Source: Xanthomonas euvesicatoria pv. euvesicatoria
Lineage (GTDB): Bacteria > Pseudomonadota > Gammaproteobacteria > Xanthomonadales > Xanthomonadaceae
Reading direction: 5' to 3'
DNA length: 64,000 nucleotides
NCBI RefSeq assembly: GCF_020880415.1
Contig: NZ_JAJIUJ010000113.1
Span: 31,711-95,710 of the forward strand
Positions within the stretch are counted from its first letter, which is position 1, and every line of letters starts with the position of its first letter. Under the pieces are notes generated by a model. The model was not told the DNA's origin. It was given only the letters and a program-made list of their open reading frames with translations, and did not search any database. Position numbers and translations under genes: made by a program. Positions 38,542 to 48,200 of the stretch are shown in pieces.

Positions 38542-39204
38542 GTGGTCTGGGCAAAAAAAGTTGTAGCAAGGGCGCAGCCGCCGGGCGAACTGCCGGGCCG
38601 CATGCGTCGAGCGCGGCGATTGAACAGCAACGGCGCAGCTGGAGTGCATGAAGCGCCATAAGTCCTCGGTGTTCGGGGTGTGCAGTGGATTGCAGTGACG
38701 ACGATATCGGCGCGCTGGATGCGCCGATGCGAGTTTGCACTCACTTCGACAGCGGTCGATTCGCGAGCAACTGCCGCGCCGGGTCGCGCGTCAAGTCCGC
38801 TGCATCTCGTCTACAAGCAACACCGGATTCGCGTCCCGTGCTCGCCGTCATCACGGCATGCGTGAGCGCGACCATCGCGCACATTGCGTTTTTGGCGCGG
38901 CGATCTGTCGCGAAGCTTCTGGCAACGTGACAACTGCGAGGCGGGCAGGGACATCGAGAGCAAAATTATGTGCGCGCGCGAATGCGCATACGCTTGAGTC
39001 ATGCCGCAACTCGTCAAGCGCTTGGATCGAGCGGGTATTGGCATCAGTAGCGGCCTGCCGAACAGCAGTGCGTGCGTATCGATGCGCACACCAAGCGCTG
39101 TGCCATCCGCGGCAGAGATTCAACTCTTTCTGTCCGCTGCATCATGGCGATGAACCGAGGCATGCCCAGCCTCGCTCAGAACCGGATTCGGCCTGGTGAC
39201 AGGC
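38542..39204. other. Spacer between the two tRNA cassettes
   Basis: About 660 bases with no supported gene. Short open frames on both strands give Arg/Ser/Ala-rich translations without family features. It separates two near-identical tRNA cassettes and is not itself duplicated. Confidence 0.45.
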
Positions 39205-39235
39205 AAAAAAAAGCCCCGGCAGTGCCGGGGCTTTT
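39205..39235 (-). terminator. Terminator of tRNA-Ala/tRNA-Glu unit, copy 2
   Basis: Minus strand: AAAAGCCCCGGCACTGCCGG hairpin completed by GGCTTTTTTTT. It differs from copy 1 by one loop base and one T. Confidence 0.9.
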
Positions 39236-39242
39236 GGATGAT

Positions 39243-39318
39243 TGGCGTCCCCACGGGGATTCGAACCCCGGTGTCCACCGTGAAAGGGTGGTGTCCTAGG
39301 CCTCTAGACGATGGGGAC
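39243..39318 (-). tRNA. tRNA-Glu(TTC), copy 2
   Basis: Identical in sequence to copy 1, with encoded CCA and anticodon TTC. Confidence 0.95.
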
Positions 39319-39365
39319 GCGTATCAAAACCTCGTTATCCACTTGAGACGGCCTAATGTCTGAAG

Positions 39366-39441
39366 TGGTGGAGCCAGGCGGGATCGAACCGCCGACCTCC
39401 TGCATGCCATGCAGGCGCTCTCCCAGCTGAGCTATGGCCCC
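39366..39441 (-). tRNA. tRNA-Ala(GGC), copy 2
   Basis: Identical in sequence to copy 1, with encoded CCA and anticodon GGC. Confidence 0.95.
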
Positions 39442-39458
39442 ACGAAACTGAGAACGAA

Positions 39459-39487
39459 ATGATAGCGGCCTGTTAATGTTCGCGCAA
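39459..39487 (-). promoter_or_regulatory. Promoter of tRNA-Ala/Glu unit, copy 2
   Basis: Minus strand TTGCGC and TATCAT with a 17-base spacer, 18 bases before tRNA-Ala. The promoter sequence is not part of the duplicated segment. Confidence 0.6.
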
Positions 39488-39532
39488 GCGCTTTTTCATC
39501 CCGAATGAGACGGTGCGATGTTCGCATCGCAC

Positions 39533-39994
39533 TCAGTTGACGCCGTGCAGATCGCGCAACTGCGTCTGACGCGCGCCGAAGTACGCCGCCAGGTCGGCGA
39601 TGTCCTGATCGCTCAGCGCCGTGGCCTGGGCGGTCATCAACGGATGCTGACGGTCGCCGCTACGGTAGGCCTGCAGCGCATGCGCAAGATAGTCGCCGTA
39701 TTGGCCGCCCAGTTTGGGATAGCTGGGATCGATCGGCGCATTGCCATCGGCACCGTGGCAGTCCACGCAGCTCTGGCCGGTCGCCTTGCCCTTGGCATGG
39801 GCGAGTTTGTCGCCGGCGTCGGCGCGGCCGGTGGGCAGACCTGCCGACGAGCCGGAGCCGTGCTCGCCGCTGGCGTGGCCGGGGTCGCCAGCGGAGTGAT
39901 CGGTGGACTCAACCTGGGATTGGGAACAGGCCGCCATCATCAGGGCAGCGACCAGGACGATGGCTAGACGCGGAGCGTGCAGGGCGTTCGGCAT
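39533..39994 (-). CDS. Lipoprotein c-type cytochrome (class I)
   Basis: The 153-residue product has a lipoprotein signal (VLVAALMMAACSQ), a Ser/Gly/His linker and one heme site CVDCH near residue 77, with a distal Met in HPLMTAQA. It resembles cytochrome c553/c4-type electron carriers anchored to the membrane. Its start lies 8 bases after the stop of the neighbouring cytochrome gene, so the two form one leftward unit. Confidence 0.88.
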   Translation of the reverse strand: MPNALHAPRLAIVLVAALMMAACSQSQVESTDHSAGDPGHASGEHGSGSSAGLPTGRADAGDKLAHAKGKATGQSCVDCHGADGNAPIDPSYPKLGGQYGDYLAHALQAYRSGDRQHPLMTAQATALSDQDIADLAAYFGARQTQLRDLHGVN

Positions 39995-40002
39995 GTGGGC
40001 GC

Positions 40003-40395
40003 TTATTTGAGAGTGGACAGAAAGGCGGAGATGTCGGCGATGTCCTGCTCGGAAAAGCTCTGCGCCTGCGCCTGCATGGTTGGATGCTTGCGCTTGCCCT
40101 GGCGATATTCGGTCAACGCCTGGGTCAGATACTGGCTGGTCTGGCCGCCAATCTTGGGCACGCGATAACTGGGGTAGGCGTTCTTATAGCCGGTGACGCC
40201 GTGGCAACCCTGGCAGGTATAGGCGAGCAAGCGCCCATTCGACGGGTTGCCGGTCGGCGCGGCAGGGGTTGCCACCGCGGCAGCAGGTGCCGGGGGGGCC
40301 GGAGCTGCGGGTGTGGCTTGCGGTGTTGCTGATGCGCCCCCAAACGGCAGGAAGACGACCAGAGCGAGACAAGCGGCGAGCGGCTGCGGGCGCAT
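40003..40395 (-). CDS. Periplasmic c-type cytochrome (class I)
   Basis: From ATG 40395 the product is 130 residues: signal peptide (ACLALVVFLPFGGASA), Ala/Pro linker, heme site CQGCH near residue 60, distal Met in HPTMQAQA. It is a paralog of the lipoprotein cytochrome next to it (shared KIGGQ/KLGGQ, SEQDIAD/SDQDIAD). A longer frame starts at 40545 but the signal peptide marks the true start. Probably an electron carrier to a terminal oxidase or peroxidase. Confidence 0.88.
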   Translation of the reverse strand: MRPQPLAACLALVVFLPFGGASATPQATPAAPAPPAPAAAVATPAAPTGNPSNGRLLAYTCQGCHGVTGYKNAYPSYRVPKIGGQTSQYLTQALTEYRQGKRKHPTMQAQAQSFSEQDIADISAFLSTLK

Positions 40396-40599
40396 GGTTT
40401 CGTATCCGGAAGACTGATTGAGCGTCCGCACGTGGGGGCGTGACGGAACCGGACCGAGTATGCCTGCGATTTGGCGCGGCGCAAACCGGGTGAATAGGCA
40501 AAGTTGAATAGACCATGACCTTTGGCGCATTGGCGGCATGTGCATCTGGGTGGTCTACTTGCCTACAACACCTGTTCACGCATCCACTAGGACACGACG

Positions 40600-41733
40600 A
40601 TGTCGCCACTCTCCTTCTTGCCGGGTCGCAGCGGAACCTGCGCCGCTGCATTGTTGATCACCACGAGCCTGCTGCTGGGGGGTTGCAAGGCAGGAGAGGG
40701 CCAGGCCAAGACCGCCGAGGAAAAGAAGGCCGTCGATGCGGTGCCGGTGGAAATCGCCAAGGCCGCGCGCCGTGCGGTGGCCGCCAGTTACACCGGCACC
40801 GCTGCGCTGGAGCCACGTGCCGAGGCGCAAGTGGTGGCCAAGACCTCGGGCGTTGCGCTGTCGGTGATGGTGGAAGAGGGGCAGAAGGTGTCGGCGGGCC
40901 AGGCACTGGTGCGTCTGGATCCGGATCGCGCACACCTGGCGGTGGCGCAGAGCGAAGCCCAGCTGCGCAAGCTGGAAAACAGCTATCGCCGCGCCACCCA
41001 GTTGGTAGGGCAGCAGTTGGTCAGCGCCGCGGATGTGGACCAGCTCAAATTCGATGTCGAAAACAGCCGTGCGCAGCACCGGCTTGCATCGTTGGAGCTG
41101 TCGTACACCACGGTGCAGGCGCCGATCTCCGGCGTGATCGCATCGCGCTCGATCAAGACCGGCAACTTCGTGCAGATCAATACGCCGATCTTCCGCATCG
41201 TCGACGATTCGCAGCTGGAGGCCACGCTCAACGTGCCCGAACGCGAATTGGCCACGCTCAAGTCGGGCCAGCCGGTGACCTTGCTGGCCGATGCGCTACC
41301 GGGCCAACAATTCGTCGGCAAGGTGGATCGCATCGCGCCGGTGGTGGACTCGGGCAGCGGCACGTTTCGCGTGGTCTGCGCATTCGGCCAGGGGGCCGAA
41401 GCGTTGCAGCCGGGCATGTTCGGGCGCATCCGTATCGATTACGACCAGCGCAAGGACGCCTTGGTGATCCCGCGCCTGGCGTTATTGGACGATGGCGAAC
41501 CGGCAGTGTTCGTAGTGCGCAACGGCAAGGCCAGCCGGGTGCCGGTGAAACTGGGCTATGCCGAGGGGCCGTGGCTGGAAGTGCGGCAGGGCCTGAAGGA
41601 AGGCGACCAGGTGGTGACTGCCGGCAAGGTGGCGCTGCGCGACGGCACTGCGGTGCAGGTGATCGGCCAACCTGATCGCAAGCCGGTCGCGACCAAGGCC
41701 GCTGCGCCCGCACATGATGAGACGCACGCATGA
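40600..41733 (+). CDS. RND efflux periplasmic adaptor (membrane fusion protein)
   Basis: The 377-residue lipoprotein (LLITTSLLLGGCKA) has the adaptor layout: barrel-sandwich halves (VAKTSGVALSVMVEEGQKVS and YTTVQAPISGVIASRSIKTG), a short helical hairpin, a beta-barrel and a membrane-proximal domain. Adaptors link the inner-membrane pump to an outer-membrane channel; no TolC-type gene is adjacent. It overlaps the first permease by 4 bases. Confidence 0.93.
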   Translation: MSPLSFLPGRSGTCAAALLITTSLLLGGCKAGEGQAKTAEEKKAVDAVPVEIAKAARRAVAASYTGTAALEPRAEAQVVAKTSGVALSVMVEEGQKVSAGQALVRLDPDRAHLAVAQSEAQLRKLENSYRRATQLVGQQLVSAADVDQLKFDVENSRAQHRLASLELSYTTVQAPISGVIASRSIKTGNFVQINTPIFRIVDDSQLEATLNVPERELATLKSGQPVTLLADALPGQQFVGKVDRIAPVVDSGSGTFRVVCAFGQGAEALQPGMFGRIRIDYDQRKDALVIPRLALLDDGEPAVFVVRNGKASRVPVKLGYAEGPWLEVRQGLKEGDQVVTAGKVALRDGTAVQVIGQPDRKPVATKAAAPAHDETHA

Positions 41734-44700
41734 GCGAGAACGGCAACCCGCACGGACCCGTGCATGATCCGCACGCACCACTGCCTGGCGGCGGTGGCCT
41801 GGTGGCCTTCGCCACGCGGCGGCGTGTGACCATCGCCATGATCACCGTAACGATGCTGCTGTTCGGGCTGATCGCGTTACGCAGCCTCAAGGTCAATCTG
41901 CTGCCCGATCTGAGCTATCCCACGCTCACCGTACGCACCGAATACACCGGCGCGGCGCCGGCGGAAATCGAAACGCTGGTGACCGAGCCGGTGGAAGAAG
42001 CGGTCGGGGTGGTCAAGAACCTGCGCAAGCTCAAGTCGATCTCGCGCACAGGGCAGAGCGATGTGGTGCTGGAGTTTGCCTGGGGCACCAATATGGACCA
42101 GGCCAGCCTGGAGGTGCGCGACAAAATGGAGGCCTTGTCGCTGCCGCTGGAAACCAAGCCGCCGGTACTGCTGCGCTTCAATCCTTCCACCGAGCCGATC
42201 ATGCGGCTGGCGTTGTCGCCCAAGCAGGCGCCGGCCTCCGATACCGATGCGATCCGCCAGCTCACCGGCTTGCGTCGCTATGCCGACGAAGACCTGAAAA
42301 AGAAGCTCGAACCGGTGGCCGGCGTGGCAGCGGTGAAGGTCGGCGGCGGGCTGGAAGACGAGATCCAGGTCGACATCGATCAGCAGAAGCTGGCGCAGCT
42401 CAATCTGCCGATCGACAACGTGATCACCCGGCTCAAGGAGGAGAACGTCAACATCTCCGGCGGTCGGCTGGAAGAAGGCTCGCAGCGTTACCTGGTGCGT
42501 ACGGTCAACCAGTTCGTGGATCTGGACGAGATCCGCAACATGCTGGTGACCACCCAAAGCAGCAGTGGCAGCGCGGCCGAAGCGGCGATGCAACAGATGT
42601 ACGCCATTGCGGCGTCCACCGGTTCGCAGGCGGCGCTGGCGGCAGCGGCCGAAGTGCAGAGCACCTCCTCCTCGTCCAGCAGCAGCATCGCCGGCGGCAT
42701 GCCGGTGCGGCTGAAGGATGTGGCGCAGGTGCGCCAGGGCTACAAGGAACGCGAGGCGATCATCCGCCTGGGCGGCAAGGAAGCGGTGGAGCTGGCGATC
42801 TACAAGGAAGGCGATGCCAATACCGTGTCCACCGCCGCGGCGCTGCGCAAGCGCCTGGAGCAACTCAAGGCGACGGTGCCGGGCGATGTGGAAATCACCA
42901 CGATCGAGGACCAATCGCACTTCATCGAGCATGCGATCAGCGATGTCAAAAAAGATGCGGTGATTGGCGGCGTGCTGGCGATCCTGATCATCTTCCTGTT
43001 CCTGCGCGATGGCTGGAGCACGTTCGTGATCAGCCTGTCGTTGCCGGTGTCGATCATCACCACGTTCTTCTTCATGGGTCAGCTGGGGTTGAGCCTCAAC
43101 GTGATGTCGCTGGGCGGGCTGGCGTTGGCCACCGGCCTGGTGGTGGACGATTCGATCGTGGTGCTGGAGAGCATCGCCAAGGCACGCGAGCGTGGCCTGG
43201 GCGTACTGGACGCGGCCATCGCCGGCACCCGCGAAGTGAGCATGGCGGTGATGGCGTCCACGTTGACCACCATTGCGGTATTCCTGCCGTTGGTGTTCGT
43301 CGAAGGCATCGCCGGGCAGCTGTTCCGCGATCAGGCATTGACGGTGGCGATCGCGATTGCGATTTCGCTGGTGGTGTCGATGACGCTGATTCCGATGCTG
43401 AGCTCGCTCAAGGGCGCGCCGCCGATGGCGTTCCCGGACGAGCCGAGCCATCCGGATTGGCGGCCCGAGCAGCGCTGGCTCAAGCCGGTGGCGGCCGGGC
43501 GGCGCGGCGCGGGTGCGAGCGTGCGTTATGCGTTCTTCGGTGCGGCGTGGGCGGTGGTGAAGGTGTGGCGCGGGTTGAGCCGCGTGGTGGGGCCGGTGAT
43601 GCGCAAGGCCAGCGACCTGGCGATGGCGCCGTATGCCCGTGCCGAGCGTGGCTATCTGGGGATGTTGCCGGCGGCGCTGCGGCGTCCCTGGTTGGTGCTG
43701 GGGCTGGCCGCGGCGGCGTTCATCGGGACAGTGTTTCTGGTGCCGATGCTGGGCGCGGATCTGATTCCGCAGCTGGCGCAGGATCGCTTCGAAATGACCG
43801 TCAAACTGCCTTCCGGCACGCCGCTGGCGCAGACCGATGCAGTGGTGCGCGAGTTGCAGCTGGCGCACGACAAGGACCCGGGCGTCGCCTCGCTGTACGG
43901 CGTCAGCGGTAGCGGCACGCGATTGGATGCCAACCCCACCGAGAGCGGCGAGAACATCGGCAAGCTCACCGTGGTGATGGCCGGTGGCGGCAGCCCGGCA
44001 GTGGAGGCGGCGGCGACCGAGCGGCTGCGCAGCAGCATGGTCGGGCACCCGGGCGCACAGGTGGATTTCGCGCGGCCGGCGTTGTTCAGTTTTTCGACAC
44101 CGCTGGAAGTGGAACTGCGCGGCCAGGATCTGGGCGAGCTGGAACGCGCCGGGCAGAAGTTGGCCGCGATGCTGCGCGCCAACGGCCACTACGCCGACGT
44201 CAAATCGACGGTGGAAGAGGGCTTCCCGGAGATCCAGATCCGTTTCGACCAGGAGCGCGCTGGTGCCTTGGGGCTGACCACGCGGCAGATCGCCGATGTC
44301 ATCGTCAAGAAGGTACGTGGCGATGTGGCCACGCGCTACAGCTTCCGTGACCGCAAGATTGATGTGCTGGTGCGTGCCCAACAAGCCGATCGCGCCAGTG
44401 TCGATGCGATCCGTCAGCTGATCGTCAACCCGGGCAGCAGCCGGCCGGTGCGCCTGGCGGCCGTTGCCGAGGTGTTGGCGACGACGGGGCCGAGCGAGAT
44501 CCATCGTGCCGACCAGACCCGCGTGGCGATCGTGTCGGCCAGCCTGAAGGACATCGACCTGGGCGGCGCGGTACGCGAAGTGGAAACGATGGTGCGCAAG
44601 GACCCGCTTGCTGCCGGCGTGGGCATGCACATCGGCGGGCAGGGCGAGGAGCTGGCGCAATCGGTGAAGTCGCTGTTGTTCGCGTTCGGCCTGGCGATCT

Positions 44701-45239
44701 TCCTGGTCTATTTGGTGATGGCCTCGCAGTTCGAGTCGCTGCTGCATCCATTCGTCATTCTGTTCACCATTCCGTTGGCAATGGTCGGTGCGGTGCTGGC
44801 CCTGCTGATGACCGGCAAGCCGATCTCGGTGGTGGTGTTCATCGGCCTGATCCTGCTGGTGGGCCTGGTGACCAAGAACGCGATCATCCTGATCGACAAG
44901 GTCAACCAGCTGCGCGAAGACGGCGTGCCCAAGCGCGAGGCGCTGATCGAAGGTGCGCGCTCGCGCCTGCGGCCGATCATCATGACCACCTTGTGCACCT
45001 TGTTCGGCTTCCTGCCGCTGGCGGTGGCGATGGGCGAGGGCGCTGAAGTGCGTGCACCGATGGCGATCACCGTGATCGGTGGGTTGCTGGTGTCGACCTT
45101 GCTGACCCTGCTGGTCATCCCGGTGGTGTACGACCTGCTGGATCGCCGTGCCGATGCGTACTACCTGGAGCGCGGCCGGCGCATGGCCGGGCAACGTGCA
45201 CAGGCGGCGAGCAATGCCGACGGACTGGGGGCGCTATGA
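41730..45239 (+). CDS. RND efflux permease 1 (proton-relay residues intact)
   Basis: The 1169-residue product is an AcrB-type pump with 12 helices and two large periplasmic loops. The helix-4 relay pair is present in GLVVDDSIVVLESI and the helix-10 lysine in GLVTKNAIILID. It is longer than AcrB because of a Ser/Ala-rich insert near residues 270-330 (SSSGSAAEAAMQQMYAIAAS and a later run of serines) and an enlarged linker after helix 6. Substrates are unknown; drugs, detergents or metabolites are typical. Coupled to both neighbours by ATGA. Confidence 0.93.
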   Translation: MSENGNPHGPVHDPHAPLPGGGGLVAFATRRRVTIAMITVTMLLFGLIALRSLKVNLLPDLSYPTLTVRTEYTGAAPAEIETLVTEPVEEAVGVVKNLRKLKSISRTGQSDVVLEFAWGTNMDQASLEVRDKMEALSLPLETKPPVLLRFNPSTEPIMRLALSPKQAPASDTDAIRQLTGLRRYADEDLKKKLEPVAGVAAVKVGGGLEDEIQVDIDQQKLAQLNLPIDNVITRLKEENVNISGGRLEEGSQRYLVRTVNQFVDLDEIRNMLVTTQSSSGSAAEAAMQQMYAIAASTGSQAALAAAAEVQSTSSSSSSSIAGGMPVRLKDVAQVRQGYKEREAIIRLGGKEAVELAIYKEGDANTVSTAAALRKRLEQLKATVPGDVEITTIEDQSHFIEHAISDVKKDAVIGGVLAILIIFLFLRDGWSTFVISLSLPVSIITTFFFMGQLGLSLNVMSLGGLALATGLVVDDSIVVLESIAKARERGLGVLDAAIAGTREVSMAVMASTLTTIAVFLPLVFVEGIAGQLFRDQALTVAIAIAISLVVSMTLIPMLSSLKGAPPMAFPDEPSHPDWRPEQRWLKPVAAGRRGAGASVRYAFFGAAWAVVKVWRGLSRVVGPVMRKASDLAMAPYARAERGYLGMLPAALRRPWLVLGLAAAAFIGTVFLVPMLGADLIPQLAQDRFEMTVKLPSGTPLAQTDAVVRELQLAHDKDPGVASLYGVSGSGTRLDANPTESGENIGKLTVVMAGGGSPAVEAAATERLRSSMVGHPGAQVDFARPALFSFSTPLEVELRGQDLGELERAGQKLAAMLRANGHYADVKSTVEEGFPEIQIRFDQERAGALGLTTRQIADVIVKKVRGDVATRYSFRDRKIDVLVRAQQADRASVDAIRQLIVNPGSSRPVRLAAVAEVLATTGPSEIHRADQTRVAIVSASLKDIDLGGAVREVETMVRKDPLAAGVGMHIGGQGEELAQSVKSLLFAFGLAIFLVYLVMASQFESLLHPFVILFTIPLAMVGAVLALLMTGKPISVVVFIGLILLVGLVTKNAIILIDKVNQLREDGVPKREALIEGARSRLRPIIMTTLCTLFGFLPLAVAMGEGAEVRAPMAITVIGGLLVSTLLTLLVIPVVYDLLDRRADAYYLERGRRMAGQRAQAASNADGLGAL

Positions 45240-48200
45240 GCATTGCCGCCTTCAGCATCCGTCGCCCGGTCACCACCATCATGTGCTTCGTGTCGCTGGT
45301 GGTGGTGGGCTTGATCGCGGCGTTCCGGCTGCCCTTGGAGGCGCTGCCGGATATTTCCGCGCCATTCCTGTTCGTGCAATTGCCCTACACCGGCTCCACG
45401 CCGGACGAGGTGGAGCGCAACCTGGTGCGACCGGCCGAGGAAGCGCTGGCAACGATGACCGGCATCAAGCGCATGCGCTCGACCGCCACCGCGGACGGCG
45501 CGAACATCTTCATCGAATTCTCCGACTGGGACCGCGATATCGCCATCGCCGCATCCGATGCGCGCGAGCGATTGGATGCGGTGCGCGACGATTTCCCGGA
45601 GGATCTGCAGCGCTTCCACGTCTTCAAGTGGTCCAGCAGCGACGAGCCGGTGCTCAAGGTGCGCCTGGCCAGCCAGACCGATCTGACCGGTGCGTACGAC
45701 ATGCTCGACCGCGAGTTCAAGCGGCGCATCGAGCGCATCCCCGGCGTGGCCAAGGTGGAGATTTCCGGTGCGCCGCCGAACGAGGTCGAGATCGCGATCG
45801 CACCGGATCGGCTCACCGCGCACGACCTCAGCCTCAACGACCTGAGCGAGCGCTTGGGCAAGCTCAATTTCTCGGTGTCTGCAGGCCAGATCGACGACAA
45901 CGGCCAGCGTATCCGGGTGCAGCCAATCGGCGAGCTGCGCGACCTGCAGGAATTGCGCGAGCTGGTGCTCAATGCCAAAGGTGTGCGGCTGGGCGACATC
46001 GCCGAGGTGCGGCTCAAGCCGACGCGCATGAATTATGGCCGGCGCCTGGATGGGCGCCCGGCCATCGGCCTGGATGTCTACAAGGAACGCAGCGCCAATC
46101 TGGTGGAGGTGTCGAAGGCGGCGTTGAAAGAGGTTGAAGACATCCGCGCCCAACCGGCGCTGCGCGATGTGCAGGTCAAGGTGATCGACAACCATGGCAA
46201 GGCGGTGACCTCGTCGCTGGCCGAACTGGCCGAAGCCGGCGCGGTGGGTCTGCTGTTATCGATCACCGTGTTGTTCTTCTTCCTGCGGCACTGGCCATCG
46301 ACGCTGATGGTGACATTGGCGATCCCGATCTGCTTCGCCATCACCTTGGGCTTCATGTATTTCGTCGGGGTCACGCTCAACATCCTGACCATGATGGGGT
46401 TGCTGCTGGCAGTGGGCATGCTGGTGGACAACGCGGTGGTGGTGGTGGAAAGCATCTACCAGGAACGCGAGCGCATGCCCGATCAACCGCAGCTTGCCGC
46501 GCTGCTGGGAACGCGCAGCGTGGCCATTGCGCTCAGCGCCGGCACCTTTTGCCATTGCATCGTGTTCGTGCCGAATTTGTTTGGCGAAACCAACAACATC
46601 AGTATTTTCATGGCGCAGATCGCCATCACCATCTCGGTGTCGTTGCTGGCGTCGTGGCTGGTGGCGATCAGCTTGATTCCGATGTTGTCGGCACGCATGA
46701 AAACGCCGCCGATGGTGACCTCCGAGCACGGCGTGATTGCACGGCTGCAGCGCCGTTACGCCAAGGTGCTGGCGTGGACGTTGGCGCACCGCGGCTGGAG
46801 CGTGACCGGCATCATCCTGGTCAGCGCGATCAGCCTGGTGCCCATGAAGTTGACCAAGGTCGACATGTTCGGTGGCGACGGGGGCAACGAAGCCTTTATC
46901 CAGTATCAGTGGAAAGGTTCGTACACACGTGAGCAGTTGGGCGAAGAGATCGGCCGTGTCGAAAACTATCTCCAAGCCAATCGCGCCAGGTACCACATCA
47001 CGCAGATCTATTCGTGGTTCAGCGAAGTGGAAGGCAGCAATACGGTGGTGACCTTCGATGCGAGCAAGGTCAAGGACCTGCCGCCGCTGCTGGAAAAGAT
47101 CCGCAAGGAGCTGCCGCGCTCTGCGCGCGCCGATTACAGCATCGGTAATCAGGGCGATGGCGGCAATGGCAACCAGGGCGTGCAGGTGCAGTTGGTCGGC
47201 GATTCGACTGATGCACTGAAAGCGCTGGCCGACGATGTGATTCCACTGCTGGCGCAGCGCAAGGAGCTGCGTGATGTGCATGTGGATACGGGCGACCGCA
47301 CCAGCGAGCTGGCGATTCGTGTCGATCGCGAGCGCGCGGCTGCCTTCGGATTCAGTGCCGAGCAGGTGGCCAGTTTTGTCGGGTTGGCGTTGCGCGGCAC
47401 ACCGCTGCGCGAGTTCCGCCGGGGCGACAACGAGGTGCCGGTGTGGGTGCGGTTTGCCGGCGCCGAGCAGAGCAAGCCGGAAGATCTGGCCAGCTTCACC
47501 GTGCGCACCAAGGACGGCCGCAGCGTACCGTTGCTGAGTCTGGTGGAGGTGCAGATCCGTCCGGCCGCCACCCAGATCGGGCGCACCAATCGGCAGACGA
47601 CGCTGACGATCAAGGCCAATCTCGCCGAAAAGGTCACCATGCCCGAGGCGCGCGCAGCGATGGAAGCGCCGCTCAAGGCGATGAGTTTCCCGGCCGGTTA
47701 CAGCTACACCTTCGACGGCGGCGATTACCAGAACGACGGCGAGGCGATGAACCAGATGGTGTTCAATCTGGTGATCGCGCTGGTGATGATCTATGTGGTG
47801 ATGGCCGCGGTGTTCGAATCGCTGCTGTTCCCGGCGGCGATCATGAGCGGGGTGCTGTTCTCGATCTTCGGGGTGTTCTGGCTGTTCTGGATCACCGGTA
47901 CCTCGTTCGGCATCATGTCCTTCATCGGCATCCTGGTGCTGATGGGCGTGGTGGTGAACAACGGCATCGTGATGATCGAGCACATCAACAATCTGCGCCG
48001 CCGCGGCATGGGGCGGACGCAGGCGCTGGTCGAAGGCTCACGCGAGCGTTTGCGGCCCATCATGATGACCATGGGCACCGCGATCCTGGCGATGGTGCCG
48101 ATCTCGCTGACCAGCACCACGATGTTCAGCGACGGCCCACCGTACTTCCCGATGGCGCGCGCCATCGCCGGCGGCCTGGCGTTTTCGACGGTGGTGAGCC

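Larger units (their letters stand above)
38261..39441 (-). repeat. Direct duplication of a tRNA-Ala/tRNA-Glu/terminator cassette
   Basis: Segments 38261-38493 and 39208-39441 differ by one substitution and one inserted base, both in the terminator. Identity stops exactly at the tRNA-Ala 5' end, so each copy has its own promoter. Confidence 0.9.

Noticed and set aside
38542..39204. Several frames of 60-150 codons in the tRNA spacer
   Set aside because: They overlap one another on both strands and some run into tRNA genes; none has protein-like composition.
41877..45194. Minus-strand frame of 1105 codons
   Set aside because: Antisense shadow of RND permease 1, which has all family motifs.
46256..47983. 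Minus-strand frame of 575 codons
   Set aside because: Antisense shadow of RND permease 2; His/Gln-rich and without motifs.
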